Source of the DNA: Candidatus Parabeggiatoa sp. nov. 3
GTDB taxonomy: Bacteria > Pseudomonadota > Gammaproteobacteria > Beggiatoales > Beggiatoaceae
Direction: 5' to 3'
DNA: 32,512 nt
NCBI GenBank assembly: GCA_003645185.1
Contig: QNEL01000024.1
Span: 1-32,512, forward strand
The notes under the pieces were generated by a model, which saw nothing but the letters and a program-made list of their open reading frames with translations, was not told the DNA's origin and did not search any database. Within the stretch, counting starts at the first letter, position 1. Each line of letters opens with the position of its first letter. The position numbers and the translations under genes are program-made. Positions 1-7,995 of this stretch are shown here, piece by piece.

Positions 1-17
1 TTAGCAAGCATCAAAAG

Positions 18-78
18 GGGCAACCACAAGGGATTGCCCCTACGGGCAGATTGTAGGGGCAATCCCTTGTGGTTGCCC
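18..78. repeat. Palindromic intergenic repeat (GGGCAACCACAAGGG family)
   Basis: Two 26-base arms (18-43 and 53-78) are reverse complements separated by a 9-base loop, so the transcript could fold into a long hairpin. It lies just downstream of the minus-strand dsbA gene and could act as its terminator, although no U-tract follows. Related copies lie near 1677-1765, 1920-1986 and 4474-4500, so this is a dispersed repeat family. Confidence 0.85.
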
Positions 79-154
79 TGGTTTTCCAATGGTATTGAAA
101 CTTTCGCTCTCCTGCACTAGTGCAGTAAAGCGGAAATGATCACACCCAGTGGCT

Positions 155-820
155 TTATAAACCCATTGCTTGACGTTCTATCTCGATCAAATCGTCAATA
201 ATCTTCATCATCGCGATATAGCCATCTGTTTTGTCGCTGGTTAGGCGATATTTGCCGTTGACAATGATCGTGGGTACGCTATCGACACCATATCTGCCAG
301 TCATCTCTGTGGCACGCGTGATTTTGGGCTGAATCCCAAAGGCGTTATAAGTCTCGTTAAACTCCTCTTTGCTAATACCCGCTTTGTCCAAAAAGAATTT
401 TTGAAGCGCTTCTTGACTATTCATGTTGCGTTTTTTGTCATGGATAGCTTCAAAAAGTGGGGTATGGATTTGTTCTAAAACACCCAAAGCATCTGCTACG
501 TAATAGGCTTTTGCCAAAGGTATCCGTGAATCTTTTTCATACACGGCCGGCATTTGCCGGAAGGCAACGTAATCAGGCTGCATTTTTAGCCAGTTTTTCA
601 AGTAGTAATTGTCAAAGTATTTGCAATGGGGGCAGGTGTACCAAAACAATTCAACGATTTCCACTTTCCTTGGATTGTCGGTGGGTTGTGGGGGATCTAT
701 CCTAACATATTTGTCGGCATGAGGATCGTTTCCTGCGGCATGAATAGCTGCCGTTAAAAACAAACCGCTTGCGGTGAGGCAAACGAGTATTAACCACTTT
801 TTAAGTGTTTTTTTCATCAC
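155..820 (-). CDS. dsbA: Thiol:disulfide interchange protein DsbA
   Basis: Periplasmic disulfide oxidoreductase that introduces disulfide bonds into exported proteins and is itself re-oxidised by DsbB. The protein has a signal peptide (MKK..., hydrophobic core LILVCLTASGLFL, cleavage likely after AIHA), the thioredoxin-fold active site CPHC within WYTCPHCKYF, a helical insertion and the cis-proline loop SVPTIIVNGKY. Its length, about 220 residues, is normal for DsbA. The start is either GTG at 820 or the ATG immediately inside it at 817; both follow an AGGAG ribosome site, so the choice changes only one residue. It is the last gene on the minus strand before the window edge and is separated from cytochrome c4 by about 110 bases. 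Cytochrome c4 and dsbA are often neighbours in gammaproteobacteria, which agrees with this reading. Confidence 0.95.
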   Translation of the reverse strand: MMKKTLKKWLILVCLTASGLFLTAAIHAAGNDPHADKYVRIDPPQPTDNPRKVEIVELFWYTCPHCKYFDNYYLKNWLKMQPDYVAFRQMPAVYEKDSRIPLAKAYYVADALGVLEQIHTPLFEAIHDKKRNMNSQEALQKFFLDKAGISKEEFNETYNAFGIQPKITRATEMTGRYGVDSVPTIIVNGKYRLTSDKTDGYIAMMKIIDDLIEIERQAMGL

Positions 821-932
821 TGATTGCTCCTTTCGAGAGGTGTTGTGAAAAGCGTGATTTTATCAAGGGAAAGGGGAATGGGCTGTTTGTTCCCGTTTCC
901 ATTCCCAATTCGCTCTTTCCCCATGTCAAAAT

Positions 933-1556
933 TTAATACAATCCTTGCATGTAATTGGTTACTGCTTTCATTTCGTCGTCGGACATTTTGACGACAATAT
1001 CACGCATCATGGCAGCATTATCTTCGGGTTTGCGGACACCGCTTTTGTAATCCTGCAATTGCTTGAGGGCGTAATCCGCATGTTGTCCGCTGATTTTGGG
1101 ATATTTGGCTGCGGGATTACCTTTGCCTTTTGGCCCATGACAGCTAATACAAGCTGATACACGGGTTTCTTGATTACCGCCACGATAAATGTTTTCGCCC
1201 AATTCTAGCGATTCTTGGCTAGCTGTTCCGATTTTGGGGGCTTGGCTTTCAAAATAGGCTGCGAGATCAAACATGTCTTGTTCCGTCAGGGGGGCGGCCA
1301 TAGGTGACATGCTTGGTTCTGTACGGGCCTCGGATTGAAATCCTTTTAATTGTTGGACAATATAGCTGGCATGTTGTCCAGCGAGATGAGGCCATAATGA
1401 ATTGGCACTGTTACCATCAGCACCATGACAAGTGCCACATAAGCCAGATTTGGCTTTGCCGGCCATCGCATCGCCGGTTAAATGAGTACTGGTTGCGGCG
1501 TAAACGGTTGAACTACCTAAAGTTAAAACACAGAAAGCGAGTGTGAGTTTTTTCAT
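933..1556 (-). CDS. Diheme cytochrome c4
   Basis: Periplasmic electron carrier with two class I cytochrome c domains, which passes electrons towards terminal oxidases. Two heme c binding motifs are visible, CGTCH in the N-terminal half and CISCH in the C-terminal half. Candidate distal methionine ligands lie in MSPMAAPL and in the MMRDIVVKM segment. A signal peptide (MKKLTLAFCVLTLGSSTVYA) begins at the ATG at 1556, which I take as the start. An in-frame ATG at 1589 would add 11 residues before it. Neither start has a well-spaced ribosome site: AAAGGA touches the ATG at 1556. The domain duplication and length of about 207 residues fit the c4 family. The gene lies upstream of dsbA on the same strand and may be co-transcribed with it. 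Confidence 0.93.
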   Translation of the reverse strand: MKKLTLAFCVLTLGSSTVYAATSTHLTGDAMAGKAKSGLCGTCHGADGNSANSLWPHLAGQHASYIVQQLKGFQSEARTEPSMSPMAAPLTEQDMFDLAAYFESQAPKIGTASQESLELGENIYRGGNQETRVSACISCHGPKGKGNPAAKYPKISGQHADYALKQLQDYKSGVRKPEDNAAMMRDIVVKMSDDEMKAVTNYMQGLY

Positions 1557-1676
1557 TCCTTTGTCCGTAAGTTGTTGAATATAAATCATTTTATGGTGAT
1601 TTTGATTAAGCGATTTGGTGATAAATGCTTAAACAAAGCGGCATTATATCTTAATAAGCATGGTTTGGTGAACTAA

Positions 1677-1765
1677 AGGGGCGAACACGCAAGGGTTGCC
1701 CCTACAATAGAACGGGGATTTTGTAGGGGCAGACCTGCGTGTCTGCCCCTGCGTGTCTAAGGGTT
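1677..1765. repeat. Palindromic repeat, GGGCAACC-like variant
   Basis: Contains GGTTGCCCCTAC and its inverted partner GTAGGGGCAGACC, plus a tandem GCGTGTCTGCCCCTGCGTG motif. It is a diverged member of the repeat family seen at 18-78, placed between the cytochrome c4 promoter side and the nuclease gene. Confidence 0.7.
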
Positions 1766-1919
1766 GTCCACGTTCACCAGTCTTGGTGATTTTTTTTGTC
1801 GTAAGAGTCGAGCACGTACATTTTCTCTCAATTCAAGTTCTTCGTCAAAATCATCAAATCCATTCAGTGAGTTTTTTCAATCACTTTTTCAATGAGGCCC
1901 TTAAATTAATGAAATACCA

Positions 1920-1986
1920 AAAAGGGCAACCACAAGGGTTTGCCCCTACAAATGACAGGACAACCACAAGGGTTTGCCCCTACAAG
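1920..1986. repeat. Two direct copies of the GGGCAACC repeat
   Basis: The unit CAACCACAAGGGTTTGCCCC occurs twice in direct orientation about 39 bases apart, immediately downstream of the minus-strand nuclease gene. In contrast to the copy at 18-78, the units are tandem rather than inverted. Confidence 0.75.
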
Positions 1987-1996
1987 CGCCACTTGA

Positions 1997-2803
1997 TTAC
2001 CCTTTCCACCATGCGATGTCTAAATCGGCTTTGATTGTTTTTTGCTCGTTTTTGCTGAGTGCCTTAAAAAAGGTGTAGCCTGTTTCTTTTTCTACGTTTT
2101 TGACTGGCATGGCATAGTCCCAAAGTTGACTGGCTTTGGTATTTTCGTTGGGCAAAATAAAGCCTATACTACGTTGGTGTTTGAAGGAATAGACGACTTT
2201 GTAAAAACTTTTGGGCACTGGAATATCGTTAATCTGTTCTGGATTGTCATCATATAGGGGGCCGGTGACAATATATAATTTTCCTCCTTTGGTGTGTGTC
2301 CAACCTCGGATGGTGCTTTCGAGACTGCCCCAGGCTTGACGATTCAATTTAGGGCGTTGTAGGGCGATATTTGACATCGCAAAGGTTTGGAGATTGGCGA
2401 TGCGACTAAAATCAATGGCGGCACTTGGGGCTAAATGGCCTTTATCATAGCCGGTATTCCTAAAGGCATCTGGTTGAACGCGGTGTTTTTCTGGCAGATC
2501 AGGATCGGCATAAAATTCGTCGCTTCTTTCGACATCAATCCCGATAGAACCTTTGGATATGACGTAAGATGCCCAAGCGGCGCATTTGTACTTGTAGCTG
2601 TAGCCAAGGCTATAGCCGTCGCGATCAAGCACGATATCCGTTTTACAGGGCTCACCGAGTTTTTTGTGATCTCGAAGTGTATATATCCAAGTATAGGTTT
2701 TATGACGGTTGGGCCATAAGTAAGTTGCATAGACATAATGCGCGGCGGCCCCGGCAATAGCGGCGCCTACACCAACTACAATACATTTTAATTCAAATTC
2801 CAT
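1997..2803 (-). CDS. DNA/RNA non-specific endonuclease (NUC1/EndoG family), membrane-anchored or exported
   Basis: A beta-beta-alpha metal nuclease predicted to cut DNA and RNA without sequence specificity. The catalytic segment reads YDKGHLAPSAAIDF, the family's D-R-G-H motif with Lys in place of Arg and the general-base His conserved. The downstream metal-binding Asn region is recognisable in NIALQRPKLNRQAWGSLE. The N-terminus has a hydrophobic stretch (about residues 7-28, VVGVGAAIAGAAAHYVY), suggesting an anchor or uncleaved signal, so the nuclease domain probably faces the periplasm. At 268 residues the length is normal for the family. There is no obvious ribosome site before the ATG at 2803. 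Its neighbours are unrelated. The product could scavenge nucleic acid, and a defensive role cannot be judged from sequence. Confidence 0.88.
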   Translation of the reverse strand: MEFELKCIVVGVGAAIAGAAAHYVYATYLWPNRHKTYTWIYTLRDHKKLGEPCKTDIVLDRDGYSLGYSYKYKCAAWASYVISKGSIGIDVERSDEFYADPDLPEKHRVQPDAFRNTGYDKGHLAPSAAIDFSRIANLQTFAMSNIALQRPKLNRQAWGSLESTIRGWTHTKGGKLYIVTGPLYDDNPEQINDIPVPKSFYKVVYSFKHQRSIGFILPNENTKASQLWDYAMPVKNVEKETGYTFFKALSKNEQKTIKADLDIAWWKG

Positions 2804-2810
2804 AGTGTCG

Positions 2811-2854
2811 TTAATGGTTTGTTAATGGTTAATGGTTAATGGTTAATTGTTAAT
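2811..2854. repeat. Short tandem repeat, (GGTTAAT)n
   Basis: About five near-perfect heptamer units (TTAATGG) lie in the 5' flank of the nuclease gene. Such slippery tracts can change in copy number. Here it sits immediately upstream of the start codon at 2803 and could affect promoter spacing. Confidence 0.8.
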
Positions 2855-2988
2855 AGATTATGGCGCGGGCCCATAAGTGTCAATCTCAAAACCCCTTACC
2901 ACCTTTTCAAGCAAAAGTTTTTGCGCGCAAAAACTGGGGCAAAAATGACTTATTCTCTGTGGTACTCTGTGGTACTCTGTGTTCTCTA

Positions 2989-3030
2989 TTCCAGGTTCAT
3001 GTTTTTGCGCGCAAAAACATGAACCTGGAA
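2989..3030. repeat. Perfect 42-base palindrome with TTTTTGCGCGCAAAAA core
   Basis: The arms 2989-3009 and 3010-3030 are exact reverse complements with no loop, centred on GCGCGC. A shorter palindrome with the same core lies at 2916-2935. The same core recurs at about 5891-5912 and, as GCGTGC, at 24711-24738, so the core is a repeated motif that can carry different flanking arms. Confidence 0.88.
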
Positions 3031-3092
3031 TGTTGAAAAAAAGTAGGTAGGGCGATAACAAAGGTTCGCCCTACATCAAATCGAATTAACAA

Positions 3093-4391
3093 TTACTGAT
3101 AACGTGGTAAGAGTTGAATGGTGTCATCCATCCAAATATTAATGCCTTTGTGCAAGGCGTGTAACATCTGTTTTTCCCATTCTTTTTGGGTTGCAACGAC
3201 GGCATCATTGACATCAGTAATAAATGTATCTCGTTGTGTCAGTTCCACGCCTTCATTGATGGCATAATCAATCCCAAGTCCACCCAGAAGCCCGATGGCA
3301 GTGCCTATGGGGCCGCCTAAGGTGCCTACCGCGCCACCAGTACCAGCCAATACTGCTTTAGAGACGAAGGGGGCCGATAATTTGGCAAAAATGCTTTTAC
3401 TGGCCGCCCCGGCAACGGCGGTTTCGGCAACCCCTTTTCCAAGGGCACCTGCGACGATTTTGCCCGTCGATGCGCCACCTGCGGCTAGGGCCGCACCCAT
3501 GGCTGCCCCTTTGGGGCCTTTTTCATATTCTGCCATGTTGATTTTATTAAATTGGCTGTCCCAATCAAGGCTTAGTACGGTATTTTCTGTCGAGGGCCTA
3601 TCAAGATGCGTGGTATATTTTGACACAAAGGCCTGAAAATCGGTTTGCATCTTTGATAATACATTAACATAGTTTTTATGGGCCGCTTGCAATATTGTCC
3701 TATAAGTCGTTTGTAATTGCGGATCGGTGACTTCAGGGCGCAATACGATATTTTCATAATGTTTGTGCAAATATTTCTCTAGATCATAAGATACGGCCTC
3801 TGAGATCGTTGTGGCTTCGGCACTCAAGGTATGCCGTGTTGCTGAGGTTGTGGCTTCCCACAATATTTTATAGGTTGTGGTGTAGGCAAAATACCAATCA
3901 GCAAATCGATCAATACGTTGACGCATGCCATCAAACACTGTTGTCAGCGCATCATGCAATTGCTTGTCTGTTTGCGTCAGTAATTGCGTTCTCTCCTTAT
4001 CTAAATGCGCGGTTTGTTGATTGACAAAATCAGAATAGTCTTGGGCATCGGCAATGACGCGGACTTGTTTACCATTTAGATTTTTATACACTAAGGTAAC
4101 GGTTGGACGAACTTGGGAATGTATGCCCGTTTTAATGATGGATTCATCAGTATGAACGGCCTTATTATAGTCGATGTGTACTAACAAACTATCATACCAT
4201 TGTCGTCCAAACATTAAACCCAAAAAAACTAATACAATGATGATGAACATCCATAAGACGGATGAGAATAATCTAAACAAACAGCCGCGTTTTGGGCGAA
4301 TTTTGGGAGGCGGTGGTAGATTGACTTCATAAGCAGGTATATAGTCGCCCGTTTTCGTTTCTACCTTCGATAGTGGATTATTGGGGTTCAT
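3093..4391 (-). CDS. Hypothetical membrane protein with glycine-rich hydrophobic C-terminal domain
   Basis: Not recognised. The ATG at 4391 is chosen because a GAGG ribosome site lies 7 bases before it; a GTG at 4403 would add four residues. About 40 proline- and charge-rich cytoplasmic residues come first (NLPPPPKIRPKRG). A strong membrane segment follows (VLWMFIIIVLVFLGLMF). Next comes a long helical region of roughly 200 residues rich in Gln, Thr and His, which probably lies outside the membrane. Then there is a Gly/Ala-rich hydrophobic stretch (GAAMGAALAAGG... to GGAVGTLGGPIGTAIGLLGG) resembling glycine-zipper membrane-inserting segments, and a short charged tail (TLLPRYQ-like end). It stands alone between repeat-rich gaps. 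The later gene at 30893-32014 has a similar Gly-rich hydrophobic architecture, but I see no clear sequence match. Confidence 0.75.
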   Translation of the reverse strand: MNPNNPLSKVETKTGDYIPAYEVNLPPPPKIRPKRGCLFRLFSSVLWMFIIIVLVFLGLMFGRQWYDSLLVHIDYNKAVHTDESIIKTGIHSQVRPTVTLVYKNLNGKQVRVIADAQDYSDFVNQQTAHLDKERTQLLTQTDKQLHDALTTVFDGMRQRIDRFADWYFAYTTTYKILWEATTSATRHTLSAEATTISEAVSYDLEKYLHKHYENIVLRPEVTDPQLQTTYRTILQAAHKNYVNVLSKMQTDFQAFVSKYTTHLDRPSTENTVLSLDWDSQFNKINMAEYEKGPKGAAMGAALAAGGASTGKIVAGALGKGVAETAVAGAASKSIFAKLSAPFVSKAVLAGTGGAVGTLGGPIGTAIGLLGGLGIDYAINEGVELTQRDTFITDVNDAVVATQKEWEKQMLHALHKGINIWMDDTIQLLPRYQ

Positions 4392-4473
4392 TAGCGGCCT
4401 CACTTTTTTTAATCAGGAGTTCAGAAGTTCAGGAGTTCAGTTGGCAACAAGGGAGGGTACCTACAAGCCGCCC

Positions 4474-4500
4474 GTAGGGGCAATCCCTTGTGGTTGCCCT
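4474..4500. repeat. Single GTAGGGGCAATCCC repeat unit
   Basis: One arm of the palindrome at 18-78 is found here without a full inverted partner. It lies between the genes ending at 3093 and 4537 on the minus strand. Confidence 0.8.
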
Positions 4501-4536
4501 ATTAATTGGTGTATATATGAATTTTTTTGACTTGCT

Positions 4537-4896
4537 TCAACGTTCTATTGATTTTTCCATTTCTTCTTCATTTTTTTCCCCTTCCAAAATCGCTAACCGT
4601 TGTGCTAAACGACGCATTTTTCGTTCTAAATCAGATTGATGGATATCGATGCTAATGACTTTAAGTAGAATCATACCCATTCCTAAAATAAAAACTAATG
4701 TGGGTGGATAATTGATACCGAGTTGAATCGCAAGTTGATCGATCAAGGTTGGAAAAATGCCCAAGATCATGACACTCAAGGCGACGAGTAACCACCACAA
4801 CGCATGGCGGGAATGCAGGTGATCGCGGCGAATTAACCATAAGATGATGCCGGCTAATGATAAGCCAATAGTAGCAGAAGTCACTTGGTATGGCAT
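4537..4896 (-). CDS. DUF2304 family small membrane protein
   Basis: Matches the pattern of DUF2304 proteins: a short protein (119 residues) with three hydrophobic segments (TIGLSLAGIILWLI, WWLLVALSVMILGIFP, PTLVFILGMGMILLKVI) followed by a basic coiled-coil tail (KMRRLAQRLAILEGEKNEEEME). The characteristic motif after the second segment is an Ile/Leu-rich loop with NYPPTLVFILG. It lies six bases after the glycosyltransferase gene on the same strand, so the two are almost certainly co-transcribed. This family commonly accompanies GT2 glycosyltransferases in polysaccharide or lipid-linked sugar loci. Its molecular role is not established; a membrane partner of the transferase is the natural inference. 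Confidence 0.85.
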   Translation of the reverse strand: MPYQVTSATIGLSLAGIILWLIRRDHLHSRHALWWLLVALSVMILGIFPTLIDQLAIQLGINYPPTLVFILGMGMILLKVISIDIHQSDLERKMRRLAQRLAILEGEKNEEEMEKSIER

Positions 4897-4902
4897 GGCA
4901 AT

Positions 4903-5598
4903 TTATTTACTCAGTTTGAATCGTGCTAGACATAAAATACCTGTGTGCAGCATATATTGACTCACCGCCCACCAGGAACTAAAAATACGCGAATGGCCCA
5001 CAATTCTGGGATACATTAAAATCGGGGTTTCCATGACATGCAGCCCTGCTTTATGTAACAATATGAGTACACCCATATCTTGATAATCCAGTAAAGTGGC
5101 TGCTTTTGATGCCAATAAGGTGATAGCAGGCCGGTTATAGGCCCGTAAACCGGAAGTCAAATCTTCTAAGGCAATACCGGATACTTTGCGAAAAAAAGTC
5201 CAAGCGATGCGTCTTAATAAGCTACCGCGTTGCGGATAAGCGCCTACGACAACATCGCATTGTTGCGATGCCAGTGGTGCTAATAACGCTTGAATAGAAT
5301 CAGCTTCATGTTGCCCATCGGCATCCATTGTCAGAGCGGTGTTAAAACCGTGTTTTGACGCATAGCGTAAACCGGTTTGTATCGCGCCCCATGCCCCTAA
5401 TGAAAAAGGCAAGGGCAAAACGGTGGCACCTGCTGCACGCGCCACTTTTTGAGTCTCATCGGTACTGGCATCATCAATCACGACGACTGTGACGGCAAAA
5501 CGGGCTTTAACTTCAGAGACAACTTGGCCTACCGTTTTGACTTCATTTTTGGCCGGAATCAGGATGATAAGCGGCTCATAATGGGCTAAAGAGTTCAT
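4903..5598 (-). CDS. Glycosyltransferase family 2 (dolichyl-phosphate mannosyltransferase-like)
   Basis: A GT-A fold transferase that moves a sugar from a nucleotide-sugar donor, probably to a polyprenyl phosphate or membrane lipid. Visible motifs are the nucleotide-binding start (IILIPAKNEVKTVGQVV), the acidic VVIDDASTDET segment, and the metal-binding MDADGQHEAD, the D-x-D equivalent. SGLRAYNRPA, further on, corresponds to the acceptor region of DPM1/ArnC-like enzymes. At 231 residues it lacks the C-terminal membrane helices of longer relatives, which the DUF2304 partner six bases downstream may supply. The start is the ATG at 5598. Donor and acceptor cannot be told from sequence. Confidence 0.9.
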   Translation of the reverse strand: MNSLAHYEPLIILIPAKNEVKTVGQVVSEVKARFAVTVVVIDDASTDETQKVARAAGATVLPLPFSLGAWGAIQTGLRYASKHGFNTALTMDADGQHEADSIQALLAPLASQQCDVVVGAYPQRGSLLRRIAWTFFRKVSGIALEDLTSGLRAYNRPAITLLASKAATLLDYQDMGVLILLHKAGLHVMETPILMYPRIVGHSRIFSSWWAVSQYMLHTGILCLARFKLSK

Positions 5599-5979
5599 GA
5601 TTCAAGCGTTTACGAGTTGAGGTGTTTAGGCTTTTCAAGAAATATCAAGAAAACAAATTGGAACGTACTTTTCGCAAACTCAAGTTGGAACGTAAGTCTC
5701 GCAAGGGTGTCCAAAAAAAAGAATTATCCCAAATGCAAATTTAAGCAGGTTAGGTGGGTAGCTGTTTTTGTATGCTTACCAAAACGGGGGAATGGTGGGC
5801 AACAATAACCCCTACAGGCAATTTATTTTTTGGATATTCCTAAAGAATGGTGGGCAACAATAACCCGTTACCAGATAACTGATTTTCAGGCAAAAGTTTT
5901 TGCGCGCAAAAACATTATTTAGCTTCGCTGATCTTCGGTCGGCTATGCTAAATGTGGAACTGATAACTGGAACGTACTC
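5599..5979. repeat. Gene-free gap made of short dispersed repeats
   Basis: Holds two direct copies of TTGGAACGTA with a CTGGAACGTA variant near 5967, and two GGGGGAATGGTGGGCAACAATAACCC-type units (near 5784 and 5842). The palindromic TTTTTGCGCGCAAAAA core lies at about 5891-5912, followed by an AGCTTCGCTGATCTTCGG-type imperfect hairpin. No convincing gene is present. Confidence 0.65.
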
Positions 5980-6978
5980 TTAAAAAGAATTTAACCACAT
6001 TCGCACGGCTCCAAAACCCATCGCTCGTTTTTGTCCACCACCAGCCAGTGCTAATGCGAGTAACCAGGGCCAGGCTGATGCTAAATCGCCTGATAATTCA
6101 ACTAGGCCGACAAACCCTTGTAATGACATCATTTTTTGATTGCCGCGTGAATACCGTTCACCCATTTTGACTGGCGATAAATGGCTGCGTACCATTGACA
6201 GCTTCTTTCCGCTTGCCCAAGCAACATCTCTGGCATCTCGTGCTAAAGTATGTCGCATTTTACCATCAATCTGTTCTCCTACTTTCCGATCTTCTATATC
6301 CCAAGCGACTAGATTATAGGCGATATTGCCTAAAATATTGACAATCGGTAAGGGCCCCTCGGTATAAAAATAACGTTTACCCTCCTTATCTTTTTCTTGA
6401 TGTAAAAAAGGGGTTTGAAATTCTAACAGAATTGAGGTGGCTGGAGGCTGAACCTGAAGCTGTTCTGCTAGAGTTAAAATCGGGCCTTCTTGAACCTGGC
6501 TTACCATAAAGTGTACGAGCATCCCTTCTGTACTAAGCCCTAATTCTCCCATTTTTTTGATCGTTTCTTTCACGGCTTCCAAAGCGGATATCGCTTGTCG
6601 TCCCCACAGAGTGACTTCTAAAGTGAATGCGTCAAGCGGTTCCATGTTTTCTAACTCGGCAGAACGCAATAATACCGGACGTGCAAAATTGCGACGATGT
6701 ACAGTAGAATAAGGTTTATATAACCAAGGTACAAAACATTCATTCGGCGCTTGGCAACGCGGTTCTTCACGAGATGATTTGTTACAAGAGCCCGCTTCAG
6801 TTTTCAAACACGAACAAACGGCTAACCATAATGCCGTTCCATAAGCACCCGCTAAACTGGTTCCAGGTGTACTCCCTTGGCGCGGTGGAAAAAATAACGG
6901 ACGATCTGTGACGCACTGAACAAGTAATTTTTGAATCGGCAATTCTAAGGGATGGAGCAATGGATCGTAGTCTAACAT
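5980..6978 (-). CDS. cas6: Orphan Cas6-like RAMP endoribonuclease
   Basis: Resembles the PF10040-type Cas6 proteins that cleave CRISPR precursor RNA, mostly in type III and type I systems. The N-terminal ferredoxin-like half has GTSLAGAYGTALW, corresponding to the family's L-R-G-a-F-G motif, followed by Cys-rich loops (CSCLKTEAGSC, CQAPNEC) and FVPWLYKPY. The C-terminus carries the RAMP glycine-rich loop in LALALAGGGQKRAMGFGAVRMW after HLSPVKMGERYSRGNQKM. The start is placed at the ATG at 6978; an upstream in-frame ATG at 7053 would add residues encoded by a dispersed GTAACGGG...CCCACC repeat. No CRISPR array and no other cas gene is visible in this window, so it probably serves arrays elsewhere or is a relic. 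Catalytic residues vary in Cas6 and cannot be assigned here. Confidence 0.8.
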   Translation of the reverse strand: MLDYDPLLHPLELPIQKLLVQCVTDRPLFFPPRQGSTPGTSLAGAYGTALWLAVCSCLKTEAGSCNKSSREEPRCQAPNECFVPWLYKPYSTVHRRNFARPVLLRSAELENMEPLDAFTLEVTLWGRQAISALEAVKETIKKMGELGLSTEGMLVHFMVSQVQEGPILTLAEQLQVQPPATSILLEFQTPFLHQEKDKEGKRYFYTEGPLPIVNILGNIAYNLVAWDIEDRKVGEQIDGKMRHTLARDARDVAWASGKKLSMVRSHLSPVKMGERYSRGNQKMMSLQGFVGLVELSGDLASAWPWLLALALAGGGQKRAMGFGAVRMWLNSF

Positions 6979-7075
6979 GTTCTTTATTTTCAATAAGTTA
7001 TAAAATAGGTTACTTTCTTGTAGGGCCGGTAACGGGTTTTTAAAGCCCACCATTCCCCTACTTGAACATCAAATA

Positions 7076-7855
7076 TCAAAAATAAAATCGCCATTCTTGA
7101 TCAAAAGCGCGTTTATAAACCAAATAGACACTACACATCGCACCTAAAGCCGTCGCGGCCGAAATCATCAACATCACCACAATCTGATATTTAGCCGCTT
7201 CAACTGGATCGGCACCTGCTAACAATTGCCCCGTCATCATACCCGGAATGGCTACCAATCCAACGGCACTCATTGAATTGATAGTCGGTGTCAGGCCAGC
7301 ATTTAGCGCAGTACGAATGCTAGGGCGCGACGCTTCCCAAGGGGTGGCACCAAAGGCGAGGGCTTGATTAACTTCAGCCGTGCGTTTTTTCAAATCATCA
7401 AAGAAACGTTCTAGTGTTAATGCAATGCCATTCATTGAATTACCCAACACCATACCGCCAATAGTGAGTACATAACGCGGATCGTACCAAGGTTCAACCT
7501 GTACAATGGCTCCCGTGACTGAAAACGTGACGACGATGCCAGACAACACAACAGCCATTAATGTGCTTAAATAGAGATTCGGCGGTTTATGCTTCACACG
7601 CTGGAGGAGTATTTGCGCTGTCATCAGCATCATCAATAAAAATACCCCTAACACGATCCAAACCGAATCGATCTCAAATATCCAAGTGAGGACAAAACCA
7701 AGTGCCATCAATTGCAAATAGGTACGCAATGTCGCAATAGCCAGCGTTTGTAATAATCCCAATGACATCGCAATGGAAGCAGCCCCCGCTGCCATGATAA
7801 ACAAGGTAGCCAGAGAAAGTTCTAGCCAACCGATATTGATAGCACCAACAGTCAT
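7076..7855 (-). CDS. fetB: FetB/YbbM-family ABC transporter permease (iron export type)
   Basis: Integral membrane subunit of a two-gene ABC exporter. E. coli FetAB (YbbL/YbbM) exports iron and protects against oxidative stress. The 259 residues form about six to seven hydrophobic segments, with family hallmarks MVLGNSMNGIALTLERF and ALAFGATPWEASRPSIRTALNAGLTPTINSMSAVGLVAIPGMMTGQ in the second half. Its ATPase partner lies upstream on the same strand, 140 bases away, with a GTGGGTAAG...CCCACC dispersed repeat between them. Assignment to iron rests on the family, not on a local regulator or Fur box, and I did not find one. Confidence 0.9.
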   Translation of the reverse strand: MTVGAINIGWLELSLATLFIMAAGAASIAMSLGLLQTLAIATLRTYLQLMALGFVLTWIFEIDSVWIVLGVFLLMMLMTAQILLQRVKHKPPNLYLSTLMAVVLSGIVVTFSVTGAIVQVEPWYDPRYVLTIGGMVLGNSMNGIALTLERFFDDLKKRTAEVNQALAFGATPWEASRPSIRTALNAGLTPTINSMSAVGLVAIPGMMTGQLLAGADPVEAAKYQIVVMLMISAATALGAMCSVYLVYKRAFDQEWRFYF

Positions 7856-7995
7856 AATGATTTCTATGTAGGGTGGGTAAGTTTAGTTTGTTGCCCACCA
7901 TTGTCATGTTTCGTGCCAAACCTGGCAGGTTTTTGAGCTCTGACAAAACTTTTCAGGAGGAGTCTATCAGTTTAATCAGCGTTCTATCCATTTAA

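Noticed and set aside
2858-3061. A 67-residue minus-strand open frame between the nuclease and the Gly-rich protein
   Set aside because: It is made of a tandem repeat, a 42-bp palindrome and a dispersed repeat. It has no ribosome site and no family features.
5617-5808. A 63-residue plus-strand frame after the glycosyltransferase
   Set aside because: It lies in a patchwork of short repeats (two copies of TTGGAACGTA); no family features.
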